Assembly (NCBI RefSeq): GCF_001667885.1
Contig: NZ_LZJW01000180.1
Span: 1-32,782 of the forward strand
Origin: Mycobacterium scrofulaceum
GTDB taxonomy: Bacteria; Actinomycetota; Actinomycetes; Mycobacteriales; Mycobacteriaceae
DNA length: 32,782 nt
Direction: 5' to 3'
The notes beneath the pieces were generated by a model, which saw only the letters and a program-made list of their open reading frames with translations, was not told the DNA's origin and made no database searches. Shown piece by piece: positions 8,252-16,119 of this stretch (the first letter of the stretch is position 1; every line of letters begins with the position of its first letter). Made by a program: the position numbers and the translations under genes.

Positions 8252-9825
8252 GCGCCGACAAGCCCGCCGATCCGGTCGCCCAGGTGGACGCCCTGGTCGC
8301 GAGCATCGGGCCGGCGCTGGATCCCCCCGCGGTGCATCGCCGCGACGTGGTGCTGGTGACCGGACCGTGGCTGGCCGGCGTCAGCGCGGTGGCCGCGGCG
8401 CTGCGCGAACGGCTGCCCGAGCACAAGTTCGTCGAGTCGGCGGATCTGGGACCCGGCGACGTGCCGCTGGCCGTGGTGTTCGTCGTCTCGGCGGCGGCGC
8501 AGCTCACGCCGTCCGACTGCGCGTTGCTGGACGCCGCGGCCGCGCATACCGACGCGGTGGTGGGCGTGGTGTCGAAGATCGACGTGCACCGGGGCTGGCG
8601 TGACGTCCTGGCCGCCGATCGCGAGGCGCTGGCCGGTCACGCGCCGCGCTACGGCGGGGTCGCCTGGGTGGGCGCGGCCGCGCTGCCCGACCTCGGCGAG
8701 CCGATCGTCGACGACCTGGCGGAGGCCGTCGCTGCGCGGCTGGCGGACCCCGAGCTCGCCCGTCGAAACAGGTTGCGCGCGTGGGAGTCTCGGCTCGCGA
8801 CGGTCGCGCAGCGGTTCGACCGCGAGGCCGACGGTGCGGGGCGCCGGGCGCGGGTGGACGCGTTGCGTGACGAGCGCAGCACCGCCTTGCGGCAGCGGCG
8901 GGAGGCGAGAACCGAGCGCACCGTCACGCTGCGCGGTCAGATCCAGCAGGCGCGCGTCCAGCTGTCCCACTTCGCGCGCAACCGGTGTTCGTCGGTGCGC
9001 AGCGAGTTGCAGGAAGATGCCGCGGGGCTGTCCCGGCGCGAAATGCCGGGCTTCGAGGCGCACGCGCGTGGCCGGCTGGACGAGGTGGTGGCCGAGGTGA
9101 ACGAGGGCACCGCCACCCACCTCGCGGACGTCGCGCAGGTGGTGGGGGTCGCGACGGCCCTGCCGCCCGTCGAGCAGCTGCCGACGGTCGATGTCCCGCC
9201 GCCCCCGCTGAAATCGCGGCGGCACGAGACGTGGCTGATGATGCTGCTGGGCGCCGGGTTCGGCCTGGGCGTGGCGCTGACCCTGAGCCGGCTGATGAGC
9301 GGGCTGGCCGCTCGGCTCAGCTCGGCCCTGTCGGTGGTCGCGGCGGTCACCTGCGTGGCGATCGGCCTGGCGGTCACCCTGCTGGTGATCCACATCCGCA
9401 GCCTGCTGCGCGACCGGGCGCTGCTCGACCGCTGGGCGGGCGACGTGACCTCCTCGCTGCGGTCGGTGGCCGAGGAGCTGGTCGCCACCCGCGTTCTGGT
9501 CGCCGAGTCGGTGCTCAGCAAAGCGGTGCTGGCCCAGGACGAGGTCGAGAACGCCCAGGTGAGCGACCAGGTCAACGCCATCGACCGCGAGCTGCGCGCG
9601 CACGCCCTGGCGGCGTCGCAGGACGCCGCCGTGCGGGACCGGGAGCTGCCCACGGTGCTGGCGGCCCTGGAGGCGGTGCGTGCAGAACTGGGCGAAGCGG
9701 GTATATCTACACCCGACGATTCCGATTTGACCGTGGAAAAAGCCGCGGCGGACGAAGCAACCGAAAAACCGGCTTCTTTCAGCGGTGATGGCGACGCAGG
9801 GGAATCTTCTGAATCGTTGCTGTGA
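8248..9825 (+). CDS. membrane-anchored GTPase-like protein, Rv0210 type
   Basis: A 525-residue protein beginning at GTG 8248, inside the stop of the preceding gene. The frame is open further upstream, but the overlap and the matching domain start favour this GTG. LVTGPWLAGVS (36-46) occupies the P-loop position with Val in place of the catalytic Lys. VVSKID (107-112) is G4-like. A long charged helical stretch (about 195-270) follows. Two adjacent membrane helices are at about 332-350 and 358-382. A further helical region precedes an acidic, Ser/Glu-rich tail. A G-like head, helical middle and paired membrane segments are the plan of bacterial dynamin-like proteins such as mycobacterial IniA and Streptomyces DynA/DynB, but homology is not proven here. 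Order fits Rv0210. The last 30 codons are less G/C-biased than the rest. Confidence 0.82.
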   Translation: MSADKPADPVAQVDALVASIGPALDPPAVHRRDVVLVTGPWLAGVSAVAAALRERLPEHKFVESADLGPGDVPLAVVFVVSAAAQLTPSDCALLDAAAAHTDAVVGVVSKIDVHRGWRDVLAADREALAGHAPRYGGVAWVGAAALPDLGEPIVDDLAEAVAARLADPELARRNRLRAWESRLATVAQRFDREADGAGRRARVDALRDERSTALRQRREARTERTVTLRGQIQQARVQLSHFARNRCSSVRSELQEDAAGLSRREMPGFEAHARGRLDEVVAEVNEGTATHLADVAQVVGVATALPPVEQLPTVDVPPPPLKSRRHETWLMMLLGAGFGLGVALTLSRLMSGLAARLSSALSVVAAVTCVAIGLAVTLLVIHIRSLLRDRALLDRWAGDVTSSLRSVAEELVATRVLVAESVLSKAVLAQDEVENAQVSDQVNAIDRELRAHALAASQDAAVRDRELPTVLAALEAVRAELGEAGISTPDDSDLTVEKAAADEATEKPASFSGDGDAGESSESLL

Positions 9826-9968
9826 GAAGGCTTATACCTGCCCGAGGCTTCCCCGACAAGGTGCTCACGATAACCTGTAGTTAACGCCACCATTCAAGCA
9901 GCTGTGTGGTCGAGCACATACGCAATTGAAGAGTTGTACGAGTACGCAGAAGGATTCAGGAGATTTCG
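9826..9968 (+). promoter_or_regulatory. pckA 5' region with strong ribosome binding site
   Basis: This 143-bp gap is AT-richer than its neighbours. AGGAG at 9957-9961 lies 7 nt from the pckA ATG, so pckA has an ordinary leadered mRNA. A TAACCT hexamer, in a context reading GATAACCTGTAG about 100 bp upstream of the ATG, is a possible -10. No convincing -35 was found. Confidence 0.4.
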
Positions 9969-11798
9969 ATGACCTCAGCGACCATTCCCGGTTTGGACAC
10001 CGCGCCCACCAACCATCAGGGGCTGCTGTCGTGGGTACGGGAGGTCGCCGAGCTCACTCAGCCTGAGCGCGTGGTGTTCACCGACGGCTCCGCCGAAGAG
10101 TTCGATCGGCTGGCCGCCGAGCTGGTCGAGGCGGGCACGTTCACGAAGCTGAACGAGAAGAAGCACCCCAACTCCTACCTGGCGTTGTCCGACCCGTCGG
10201 ATGTCGCGCGGGTCGAGTCGCGGACCTTCATCTGCTCCGAGCGCGAGATCGACGCCGGCCCCACCAACAACTGGATGGATCCGGCCGAGATGCGGGCGCT
10301 GATGACCGACCTGTACCGCGGCTGTATGCGGGGCCGCACCATGTATGTGGTGCCGTTCTGCATGGGCCCGCTCGGCGCGGACGACCCCAAGCTGGGCGTG
10401 GAGATCACGGACTCGGAGTACGTCGTCGTCTCCATGCGCACGATGACCCGGATGGGCAAGGCCGCCCTGGAGAAGATCGGCGACGACGGGTTCTTCGTCA
10501 AGGCGCTGCACTCGGTGGGGGCGCCGCTGGAGCCCGGCCAGAAGGACGTGCCATGGCCGTGCAACGACACCAAGTACATCACCCACTTCCCGGAGACCCG
10601 CGAGATCTGGAGCTACGGCTCCGGCTACGGCGGCAACGCCCTGCTGGGCAAGAAGTGCTACTCGCTGCGCATTGCCTCGGCGATGGCCCACGACGAGGGC
10701 TGGCTGGCCGAGCACATGCTGATCCTCAAGCTGATCTCCCCCGAGAACAAGGCGTACTACTTCGCCGCCGCCTTCCCGTCGGCGTGCGGTAAGACCAACC
10801 TCGCGATGCTGCAGCCGACCATCCCGGGCTGGCGCGCCGAGACCCTGGGCGACGACATCGCCTGGATGCGCTTCGGCAAGGACGGCCGGCTGTACGCGGT
10901 CAACCCGGAGTTCGGCTTCTTCGGCGTCGCGCCGGGTACCAACTGGAAGTCCAACCCCAACGCGATGCGCACCATCGCCGCCGGCAACACCGTGTTCACC
11001 AACGTCGCGCTGACCGACGACGACGAGGTGTGGTGGGAAGGCCTGGAGGGCGAGCCCGACCACCTGATCGACTGGAAGGGCAACGACTGGTACATCCGCG
11101 AGACGGAAACCAAAGCGGCCCACCCGAACTCGCGGTACTGCACGCCGATGTCGCAGTGCCCGATCCTGGCGCCGGAGTGGGACGACCCCCAGGGCGTGCC
11201 GATCTCGGGAATCCTGTTCGGCGCCCGCCGCAAGACCACGGTGCCGCTGGTGACGCAGGCCCGCGACTGGCAGCACGGCGTCTTCATGGGAGCCACCATG
11301 GGCAGCGAGCAGACCGCCGCCGCCGAGGGCAAGGTCGGCACGGTGCGCCGCGACCCGATGGCCATGCTGCCGTTCCTGGGCTACCACGTCGGTGACTACT
11401 TCCAGCACTGGCTCGACCTCGGCAAGAATTCCGACGAGTCCAAGCTGCCGAAGGTGTTCTTCGTCAACTGGTTCCGCCGCGGCGAGAAGGGCGAGTTCCT
11501 GTGGCCGGGCTTCGGTGAGAACAGCCGCGTGCTGAAGTGGATCGTCGACCGCATCGAGCACCGGGCCGGCGGCCAGGACACCCCGATCGGCATCGTGCCG
11601 ACCGCGGCCGACCTGGACCTGGACGGCCTCGACGTCGAGGACGGAGACGTCGCGAAGGCGCTCGCGGTCAACCCCGCCGAGTGGCGCGAAGAGCTGCCTC
11701 TGATCGAGGAGTGGTTCGAGTTCGTCGGCGACAAGCTGCCCACCGGCGTCAAGGACGAGTTCGAGGCGCTCAAGCAGCGGCTGGCCGACGCCGACTAG
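9969..11798 (+). CDS. pckA: phosphoenolpyruvate carboxykinase (GTP)
   Basis: A 609-residue cytosolic enzyme that converts oxaloacetate and GTP to PEP, CO2 and GDP. It is the entry to gluconeogenesis and is needed by mycobacteria growing on fatty acids. The GTP-type active site is intact. FPSACGKTNLAM contains the reactive Cys273 and the P-loop Lys275-Thr276, and GDDIAWMRFG supplies the kinase-2 aspartates. The N-terminal YLALSDPSDVARVESRTFIC and the GCMRGRTMYVVPFCMGP segment are also typical. Full length compared with about 606 residues in M. tuberculosis. It is preceded by its own gap with AGGAG, and its stop is 16 bp from that of the convergent GGDEF gene. Its position among lipid-oxidation genes suits use of acetyl-CoA-derived carbon. 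Confidence 0.98.
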   Translation: MTSATIPGLDTAPTNHQGLLSWVREVAELTQPERVVFTDGSAEEFDRLAAELVEAGTFTKLNEKKHPNSYLALSDPSDVARVESRTFICSEREIDAGPTNNWMDPAEMRALMTDLYRGCMRGRTMYVVPFCMGPLGADDPKLGVEITDSEYVVVSMRTMTRMGKAALEKIGDDGFFVKALHSVGAPLEPGQKDVPWPCNDTKYITHFPETREIWSYGSGYGGNALLGKKCYSLRIASAMAHDEGWLAEHMLILKLISPENKAYYFAAAFPSACGKTNLAMLQPTIPGWRAETLGDDIAWMRFGKDGRLYAVNPEFGFFGVAPGTNWKSNPNAMRTIAAGNTVFTNVALTDDDEVWWEGLEGEPDHLIDWKGNDWYIRETETKAAHPNSRYCTPMSQCPILAPEWDDPQGVPISGILFGARRKTTVPLVTQARDWQHGVFMGATMGSEQTAAAEGKVGTVRRDPMAMLPFLGYHVGDYFQHWLDLGKNSDESKLPKVFFVNWFRRGEKGEFLWPGFGENSRVLKWIVDRIEHRAGGQDTPIGIVPTAADLDLDGLDVEDGDVAKALAVNPAEWREELPLIEEWFEFVGDKLPTGVKDEFEALKQRLADAD

Positions 11799-11804
11799 CT
11801 AGCC

Positions 11805-11823
11805 CGGGCGGTTCTCACGCCCG
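11805..11823. terminator. short hairpin between convergent pckA and GGDEF genes
   Basis: CGGGCG (11805-11810) and CGCCCG (11818-11823) are perfect 6-bp arms around a 7-nt loop, placed between the convergent stops; the GGDEF gene's stop lies in the loop. No T-run follows on either strand, so it would be a mycobacterial-type tail-less terminator at best. Confidence 0.4.
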
Positions 11824-12912
11824 CCGAGACCGGCTGCTCTTCTTGTCCGCGTACATCAATTCGTCGGCCTGAGCCAGCAATTCGTCCAGCGTCGCGTGCT
11901 CGGCGACGGGCGCCTGCACCAGGCCGATGCTGGCCGACAGCCGGTAGGGGCGGTCTTTGGTCGCGTTGAAAGAGCGGAACGCCTCGGCGAGCCGTTGCTT
12001 GACCGCCGCCGTGCCGGCGTCGCGTTCGGTGACCATGACGCAGAATTCGTCGCCGCCGAGGCGGGCGACGATGTCGGACTCGCGCCGCACCCGGCGCAGC
12101 ACCTCGGCGACGTCCTTGATCAGCGCGTCGCCGACGTCGTGCCCCTGCTCGTCGTTGACCCGCTTGAGCCCGTCGACGTCGAGGAAGGCGAGCACGCAGT
12201 TGTGGCCGAGCTGGTGCGCCCCGCGCAGCTTCTGCTCGGCCAACAGATAAAAGCCGCGGCGATTGTTGAGCCCGGTCAGCTCGTCGGTGATCGACAGCCG
12301 GCTGATCTCCTCGTTGGCACTCTCCAGCTCGGCGGTGCGGTCGCGCACCCGCTGTTCGAGCTCCGAGTAGAGCGCGACGTTCTCCATGGCGATCGACGTC
12401 GAATCCGCCAGGGCTTGCAGCAGGCGCACCTCCTGCTCGGACGGCGGGTGCCGGTGCGCCCAGTAGTTGCCGATCGCCCCGATCGGGTCGAGCTTGCGGA
12501 TCGGGACCATCACCAGGCTCTTGACGAACGTCGCGCGGTAAATGCCTTGGGGGATCCGTGGATCGCGGTAGACGTCCGGGATGATCGCCGCCTCCCGGTT
12601 GCGCATCGCCCAGCCGCTGATGCAGATCTCGATCGGGAAGCGGCTGCCCTTCCAGAGGGGGGCGATCGCGTCCTCGTCGGCGTAGTAGCAGCTGTCCTCG
12701 TCGCGCAACACGAATGTGGCGCCGTCGCAGCCGGTGAGCTCGCGCGCCGAGGTCCGGACGATGCGCTGGATTTCCGGCAGGCTGCGCGCCAGCGACAGTT
12801 CCTGGACCGCCTGCAACAGGCGCTCCATGCCGTCGACATAGTCGTAGACGCCGAATTGGCCGTTCGGTGAGCAGCACGCCGCGGGTGCGGACAACCGCTC
12901 AGCCGCCTCCAT
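11815..12912 (-). CDS. GAF-GGDEF diguanylate cyclase
   Basis: A 365-residue signalling enzyme predicted to make cyclic di-GMP from two GTP. A GAF-like sensor domain spans about residues 30-180. A helical linker rich in Glu/Arg heptads (about 183-212) leads into the cyclase domain (about 215-360). The active-site loop is intact as GGDEF at 286-290. An inhibitory I-site RxxD (RESD, 277-280) lies exactly five residues before it, so product inhibition is expected. The metal-binding Asp of FLDVDGLK is also present. No membrane span or signal peptide was seen. The frame is open 19 codons further, but the ATG at 12912 has GGAGG (plus-strand CCTCC, 12918-12922) 5 nt upstream. It lies convergent to pckA, where I recall nadR in M. 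tuberculosis. The GAF ligand is unknown. Confidence 0.92.
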   Translation of the reverse strand: MEAAERLSAPAACCSPNGQFGVYDYVDGMERLLQAVQELSLARSLPEIQRIVRTSARELTGCDGATFVLRDEDSCYYADEDAIAPLWKGSRFPIEICISGWAMRNREAAIIPDVYRDPRIPQGIYRATFVKSLVMVPIRKLDPIGAIGNYWAHRHPPSEQEVRLLQALADSTSIAMENVALYSELEQRVRDRTAELESANEEISRLSITDELTGLNNRRGFYLLAEQKLRGAHQLGHNCVLAFLDVDGLKRVNDEQGHDVGDALIKDVAEVLRRVRRESDIVARLGGDEFCVMVTERDAGTAAVKQRLAEAFRSFNATKDRPYRLSASIGLVQAPVAEHATLDELLAQADELMYADKKSSRSRRA

Positions 12913-13046
12913 GTGTACCTCCGTACGAAGACCGACCGGCCGCTTTCGTCGCGGCGTCGTCCAAGGCAAAGTACCTTACCCCGGTCGGCGTTGCAGGACT
13001 GCCGATCCGGTGGTCCGTCGCCCGGTGGCCACTCCATCACCCGACC

Positions 13047-13064
13047 ACTTGACACCCGTCAAGT
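13047..13064. promoter_or_regulatory. 18-bp inverted-repeat operator before fadD4
   Basis: ACTTGACACCCGTCAAGT has two perfect 7-bp arms around ACCC. It covers about -40 to -23 relative to the start predicted from the downstream TACAGT hexamer, overlapping the TTGACA at 13049-13054. The position and dyad size suit a repressor of the TetR or GntR class that blocks RNA polymerase. The regulator is not identified. Confidence 0.65.
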
Positions 13065-13074
13065 TTTTCGGCGG

Positions 13075-13080
13075 TACAGT
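13075..13080 (+). promoter_or_regulatory. leaderless -10 of fadD4
   Basis: TACAGT is followed by six bases and the ATG at 13087. No Shine-Dalgarno precedes the ATG, so transcription probably starts at the A of the start codon. Confidence 0.6.
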
Positions 13081-13086
13081 CTGCGC

Positions 13087-14604
13087 ATGCAGATTCGCGA
13101 GTACCTCGGCGCCGGCAAGCCCGCCGTCATTCTTCACCCGTCCGGCACGGTCATCACCTTCGACGAACTCGAGGCGCGGGCCAACCGGCTGGCCCACTAC
13201 TTTCGGCGGGCCGGCCTCGTCGAGGGCGACGCGGTCGCGATCCTGATGGAGAACAACGAACACATCCACGCCGTGATGTGGGCGGCGCGGCGCAGCGGCC
13301 TGTACTACGTGCCGATCAACACCCACCTGACCGCGGCCGAGGCCGCCTACATCATCGACAACAGCGCCGCCAAGGCGATCATCGGGTCGGCGGCGCTGCG
13401 CAAGACGTGCGAGAACCTGGCCGAGCACCTCAGCGGCGGTCTGCCCGAGCTGCTGCTGATCGGCGACGACGACCTCGAGGGCTGGCAGCGCTACCCCGAA
13501 TGCGTTGCGGGCGAACCCGACACCCCGATCGACGACGAGCGCGAGGGCGACCTGCTGCAGTACTCGTCGGGCACCACCGGCAGGCCCAAGGGCATCAAAC
13601 GCGAACTGCCGCACGTTCCGCCGTCGGAGGCGCCCGGCATGATGTCGGCGCTGGTGAGCTTCTGGATGAACCCGGACTCGGTCTACCTCAGCCCGGCGCC
13701 GCTGTATCACACGGCGCCGTCGGTGTGGTCGATGAGCGCGCAGGCCGGCGGGGTCACGACGGTGGTGCTGGAGAAATTCGATGCCGAGGGCTGCCTTGAC
13801 GCCATCCAGCGGCACCGCGTCACACACGGCCAGTTCGTCCCCGCGATGTTCACCCGCATGATGAAACTGCCTGAGGCGGTGCGTAAGTCGTACGACCTGT
13901 CCAGCCTGCAGCGGGTGATGCACGCGGCGGCGCCGTGCCCGGTGGAGATCAAGAAGCAGATGATGGACTGGTGGGGGCCGATCATCGACGAGTACTACGC
14001 CTCCTCGGAGGCGCACGGGTCGACGTTGATCACCGCGGAAGAATGGCTGACGCACCCCGGTTCGGTCGGCAAGCCCATGGGGGGCGCCGTGCACATCCTC
14101 GACGAGAACGGCAACGAGCTGCCACCCGGGCAGGCCGGCGAGATCTACTTCGAGGGTGGCTATTCGTTCGAATACCTCAACGACCCCACGAAAACCGCCG
14201 CCTCCCGCGACAAGCACGGGTGGGCCACCGTCGGCGACATCGGCTACCTCGACGAGGAGGGGTATCTGTACCTGACCGACCGGCGCCACCACATGATCAT
14301 CTCGGGCGGGGTGAACATCTACCCGCAGGAGGCCGAGAACCTCTTGGTCACCCACCCGAAGGTGTTGGACGCGGCGGTGTTCGGGGTGCCCGACGACGAG
14401 ATGGGGCAACGCGTGCTGGCGGCCGTGCAGACCGTCGACCCGGGCGACGCCACCGAGGAGTTCGCCGACGAACTGCTGACCTGGCTGCGAGACCGCTTGG
14501 CGCACTACAAGTGTCCGAAATCGATCGCGTTCGAGGCGCAGCTGCCGCGCACCGACACCGGCAAGCTCTACAAGAACGGGCTGATCGAGAAATACTCGGT
14601 GTGA
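13087..14604 (+). CDS. fadD4: acyl-CoA synthetase FadD4
   Basis: A 505-residue adenylate-forming ligase that activates a carboxylic acid with ATP and CoA. The phosphate-binding motif YSSGTTGRPKG begins at residue 159. The A5-like EYYASSEAHG, the GWATVGDIGYLDEEGYLYLTD hinge region and ISGGVNIYPQEAEN follow. The C-terminal catalytic Lys is K493 in TDTGKLYK. The frame is open upstream to 12913, but the ATG at 13087 lies six bases after a TACAGT -10 and starts the family sequence (MQIREYLGAG). It is the first gene of a probable unit with the crotonase, whose ATG is 3 bp after this stop. Regulation by the 13047-13064 operator is inferred. The exact acid substrate is unknown. I recall about 537 residues for M. 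tuberculosis FadD4; the difference may be start annotation. Confidence 0.92.
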   Translation: MQIREYLGAGKPAVILHPSGTVITFDELEARANRLAHYFRRAGLVEGDAVAILMENNEHIHAVMWAARRSGLYYVPINTHLTAAEAAYIIDNSAAKAIIGSAALRKTCENLAEHLSGGLPELLLIGDDDLEGWQRYPECVAGEPDTPIDDEREGDLLQYSSGTTGRPKGIKRELPHVPPSEAPGMMSALVSFWMNPDSVYLSPAPLYHTAPSVWSMSAQAGGVTTVVLEKFDAEGCLDAIQRHRVTHGQFVPAMFTRMMKLPEAVRKSYDLSSLQRVMHAAAPCPVEIKKQMMDWWGPIIDEYYASSEAHGSTLITAEEWLTHPGSVGKPMGGAVHILDENGNELPPGQAGEIYFEGGYSFEYLNDPTKTAASRDKHGWATVGDIGYLDEEGYLYLTDRRHHMIISGGVNIYPQEAENLLVTHPKVLDAAVFGVPDDEMGQRVLAAVQTVDPGDATEEFADELLTWLRDRLAHYKCPKSIAFEAQLPRTDTGKLYKNGLIEKYSV

Positions 14605-14607
14605 CCC

Positions 14608-15555
14608 ATGCTCCAGGTGGTGGACCTGGCGAGCCCGCCGGATGCCGGCCCCGCATCCCCGCCGGGGGTGATCCTGGCACACGGCGCCGTCGCCGACCTC
14701 GCCCGTTGTGAATCCTGGCTTCAGGCAGCGACTTTCACCCTGACCGAGGGCCGCTGCGACGATCGCCGGGCGGTCACCGTCGAATCGGTCCCCGACGCGC
14801 TGGCCGAGCTGACCGCGCGCTGTCACCGTTGGCCGCAGGCCAGCAGCGTCTGTGACGACGTGCTGCGCGGGGTGAACCCCGGCGGCCCGGCGCTGGCCGC
14901 GGTGGTGACCGAATCGCTGGCCTACTCGACCCTGCAGGCCGGCCCCGAATTCGCGCGTTGGCTGGGTGAACGCGGTCCGGCCCGGATGCCCGAGATCGCC
15001 GACCCCGTGCTGGCCGAGCGGGACGGCGACACCCTGCGCATCGCCTTCAACCGGCCGCAGCGCCACAACGCGTTTTCCACCGACGCCCGCGCCGCGCTGC
15101 TGGAGGCGCTGACCGTCGCGCAACTGGACCCGTCGGTGACCGGGATCGTGTTGCGCGGCAATGGACCGTCGTTCTGTAGCGGGGGCGACCTCGCCGAGTT
15201 CGGCACCTTCGCCGACCCGGCGAGCGCGCACCTGGCCCGCACCCGGCACAGCCCCGCGCTGGCGCTGGACGCGCTCACCGCCCGGCTGGGCCGCGCCTGC
15301 CGGGCGGAGGTGCACGGCCGCGTGCTGGGCAGCGGCCTGGAGATGGCGGCGTTCTGCGGACGGGTGACCGCGCGGGAGGATTCGGTGTTCGGGTTACCCG
15401 AACTCGAGCTGGGGCTGATCCCCGGCGCCGGAGGGACGCTCAGCGTCACCCGCCGGATCGGCCGGTGGCGCACCGCCTATCTCGTGCTGTCCGGGCGCAC
15501 CATCGACACCGGCACCGCGCTGGCCTGGGGCCTCGTGGACGCGACGGAACCCTAA
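14608..15555 (+). CDS. enoyl-CoA hydratase/isomerase with N-terminal extension
   Basis: A 315-residue protein whose crotonase domain occupies about residues 135-315. CSGGDLAEF (the oxyanion-hole segment, GGD at 192-194) and both catalytic glutamates are present: E245 in GSGLEMAA and E265 in GLPELELG. They are 20 residues apart, as E144 and E164 are in rat crotonase, so true hydratase chemistry is possible. The first 130 residues lack crotonase signatures and contain Cys and Trp-rich patches. The C-terminus stops soon after TALAWGLVDA, so the usual C-terminal helical trimerisation domain of about 60 residues is missing. The extension may substitute for it. It starts 3 bp after fadD4 and is very probably co-translated. 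Its stop is 7 bp from that of the convergent CD225-like gene. Confidence 0.85.
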   Translation: MLQVVDLASPPDAGPASPPGVILAHGAVADLARCESWLQAATFTLTEGRCDDRRAVTVESVPDALAELTARCHRWPQASSVCDDVLRGVNPGGPALAAVVTESLAYSTLQAGPEFARWLGERGPARMPEIADPVLAERDGDTLRIAFNRPQRHNAFSTDARAALLEALTVAQLDPSVTGIVLRGNGPSFCSGGDLAEFGTFADPASAHLARTRHSPALALDALTARLGRACRAEVHGRVLGSGLEMAAFCGRVTAREDSVFGLPELELGLIPGAGGTLSVTRRIGRWRTAYLVLSGRTIDTGTALAWGLVDATEP

Positions 15556-15562
15556 AGCCTTG

Positions 15563-16006
15563 TCAGAAGCCGGAATACGTCGTGGTGGTGGTGGACGGCA
15601 GGTTCGAGACGGCGATCACGCCGATGGCCACGTAGAGGATCACCATGATCACGGCGAACACAGCGCCGGCGATGGCGCCGATGATGGCCCACTTCTTGGC
15701 GTTGTCGGCGGCGGCCTGCGCCTCGGCATACCGGCCCTGGGACCAGAGTCCGGACACCTTGGTGGAGTACACGATCGACACGATTCCGAACGGCAGACAG
15801 CACAGCACGGTGCACAGGATGGCCCAGACGAGGTAGTTGTCCGGCTCCTGCTGGCCCGGCCAGCCCGGTTGCGGCGGTTGCCAACCCGGCTGCTGACCCG
15901 GCCAACCGGGCTGCTGGCCCTGCCAACCCGGCGGCTGCCCCTGCCATTCCGGCTGCTGGCCCTGCCATTCCGGCGAGCCTTCGTACGGCCCTGGGGGATA
16001 ACTCAT
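15563..16006 (-). CDS. CD225/dispanin-like membrane protein with Trp-Gly-Gln repeats
   Basis: A 147-residue small membrane protein. Residues 13-54 are six tandem heptads of the form G/E-W-x-G-Q-Q-P. The first membrane segment (about 58-82) contains a vicinal Cys pair in CTVLCCLPFGIVSIVYS. A short polar stretch (GRYAEAQAAADNAKKWAIIG) leads into a second membrane segment (about 108-136). The CC-x-P-x-G / AIVYS pattern followed by an A-KKW-IIG segment is characteristic of the CD225/dispanin family, which includes human IFITM proteins and many actinobacterial proteins of unknown role. The Thr-rich C-terminus is extracytoplasmic or cytoplasmic depending on topology, which I cannot fix. It lies downstream of fadE3 on the same strand with a 113-bp gap and a possible own promoter. 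Confidence 0.82.
   Translation of the reverse strand: MSYPPGPYEGSPEWQGQQPEWQGQPPGWQGQQPGWPGQQPGWQPPQPGWPGQQEPDNYLVWAILCTVLCCLPFGIVSIVYSTKVSGLWSQGRYAEAQAAADNAKKWAIIGAIAGAVFAVIMVILYVAIGVIAVSNLPSTTTTTYSGF
15845..15970 (-). repeat. six 21-bp tandem repeats inside the CD225-like gene
   Basis: The segment encodes six consecutive 7-residue units (residues 13-54). The units diverge at the DNA level, mostly at the second and fourth codons, with the fifth carrying PP in place of GQ. Repeat number could vary between strains by slippage. Confidence 0.75.
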
Positions 16007-16076
16007 GGCAGCCGACTTTCTTTCGTCGCAGTAACTTTTACTCCCGAGCCGCTTTGCTGGTGGCAGAAGTCAGGCA

Positions 16077-16098
16077 AATATACAGCACGCCATGGCGT
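16077..16098 (-). promoter_or_regulatory. possible promoter and 12-bp palindrome upstream of the CD225-like gene
   Basis: On the minus strand TATATT (plus 16077-16082) lies about 70 bp before the ATG at 16006. A perfect 12-bp palindrome, ACGCCATGGCGT (16087-16098), precedes it. A TTGACG further upstream is only 13 bp from the hexamer, too close for a standard pair, so the assignment is tentative. Confidence 0.3.
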
Positions 16099-16119
16099 CA
16101 AGCCCGCACATTCTCCTGC

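Noticed and set aside
8137..9603. Long frame antisense to the Rv0210-type gene
   Set aside because: Composition typical of a GC shadow; the plus-strand product has membrane helices and a coupled start.
12976..15315. A 779-codon open frame antisense to fadD4 and the crotonase
   Set aside because: Low-complexity Arg/His/Gly/Val composition, and it covers two convincing genes on the other strand.
15845..15970. CRISPR-like regular repeats
   Set aside because: The 21-bp periodicity encodes in-frame heptads inside the CD225-like gene, with no spacers.
16087..16098. 12-bp palindrome ACGCCATGGCGT as an operator
   Set aside because: Perfect but GC-rich and short, with a poorly spaced promoter; kept only as a low-confidence regulatory feature.
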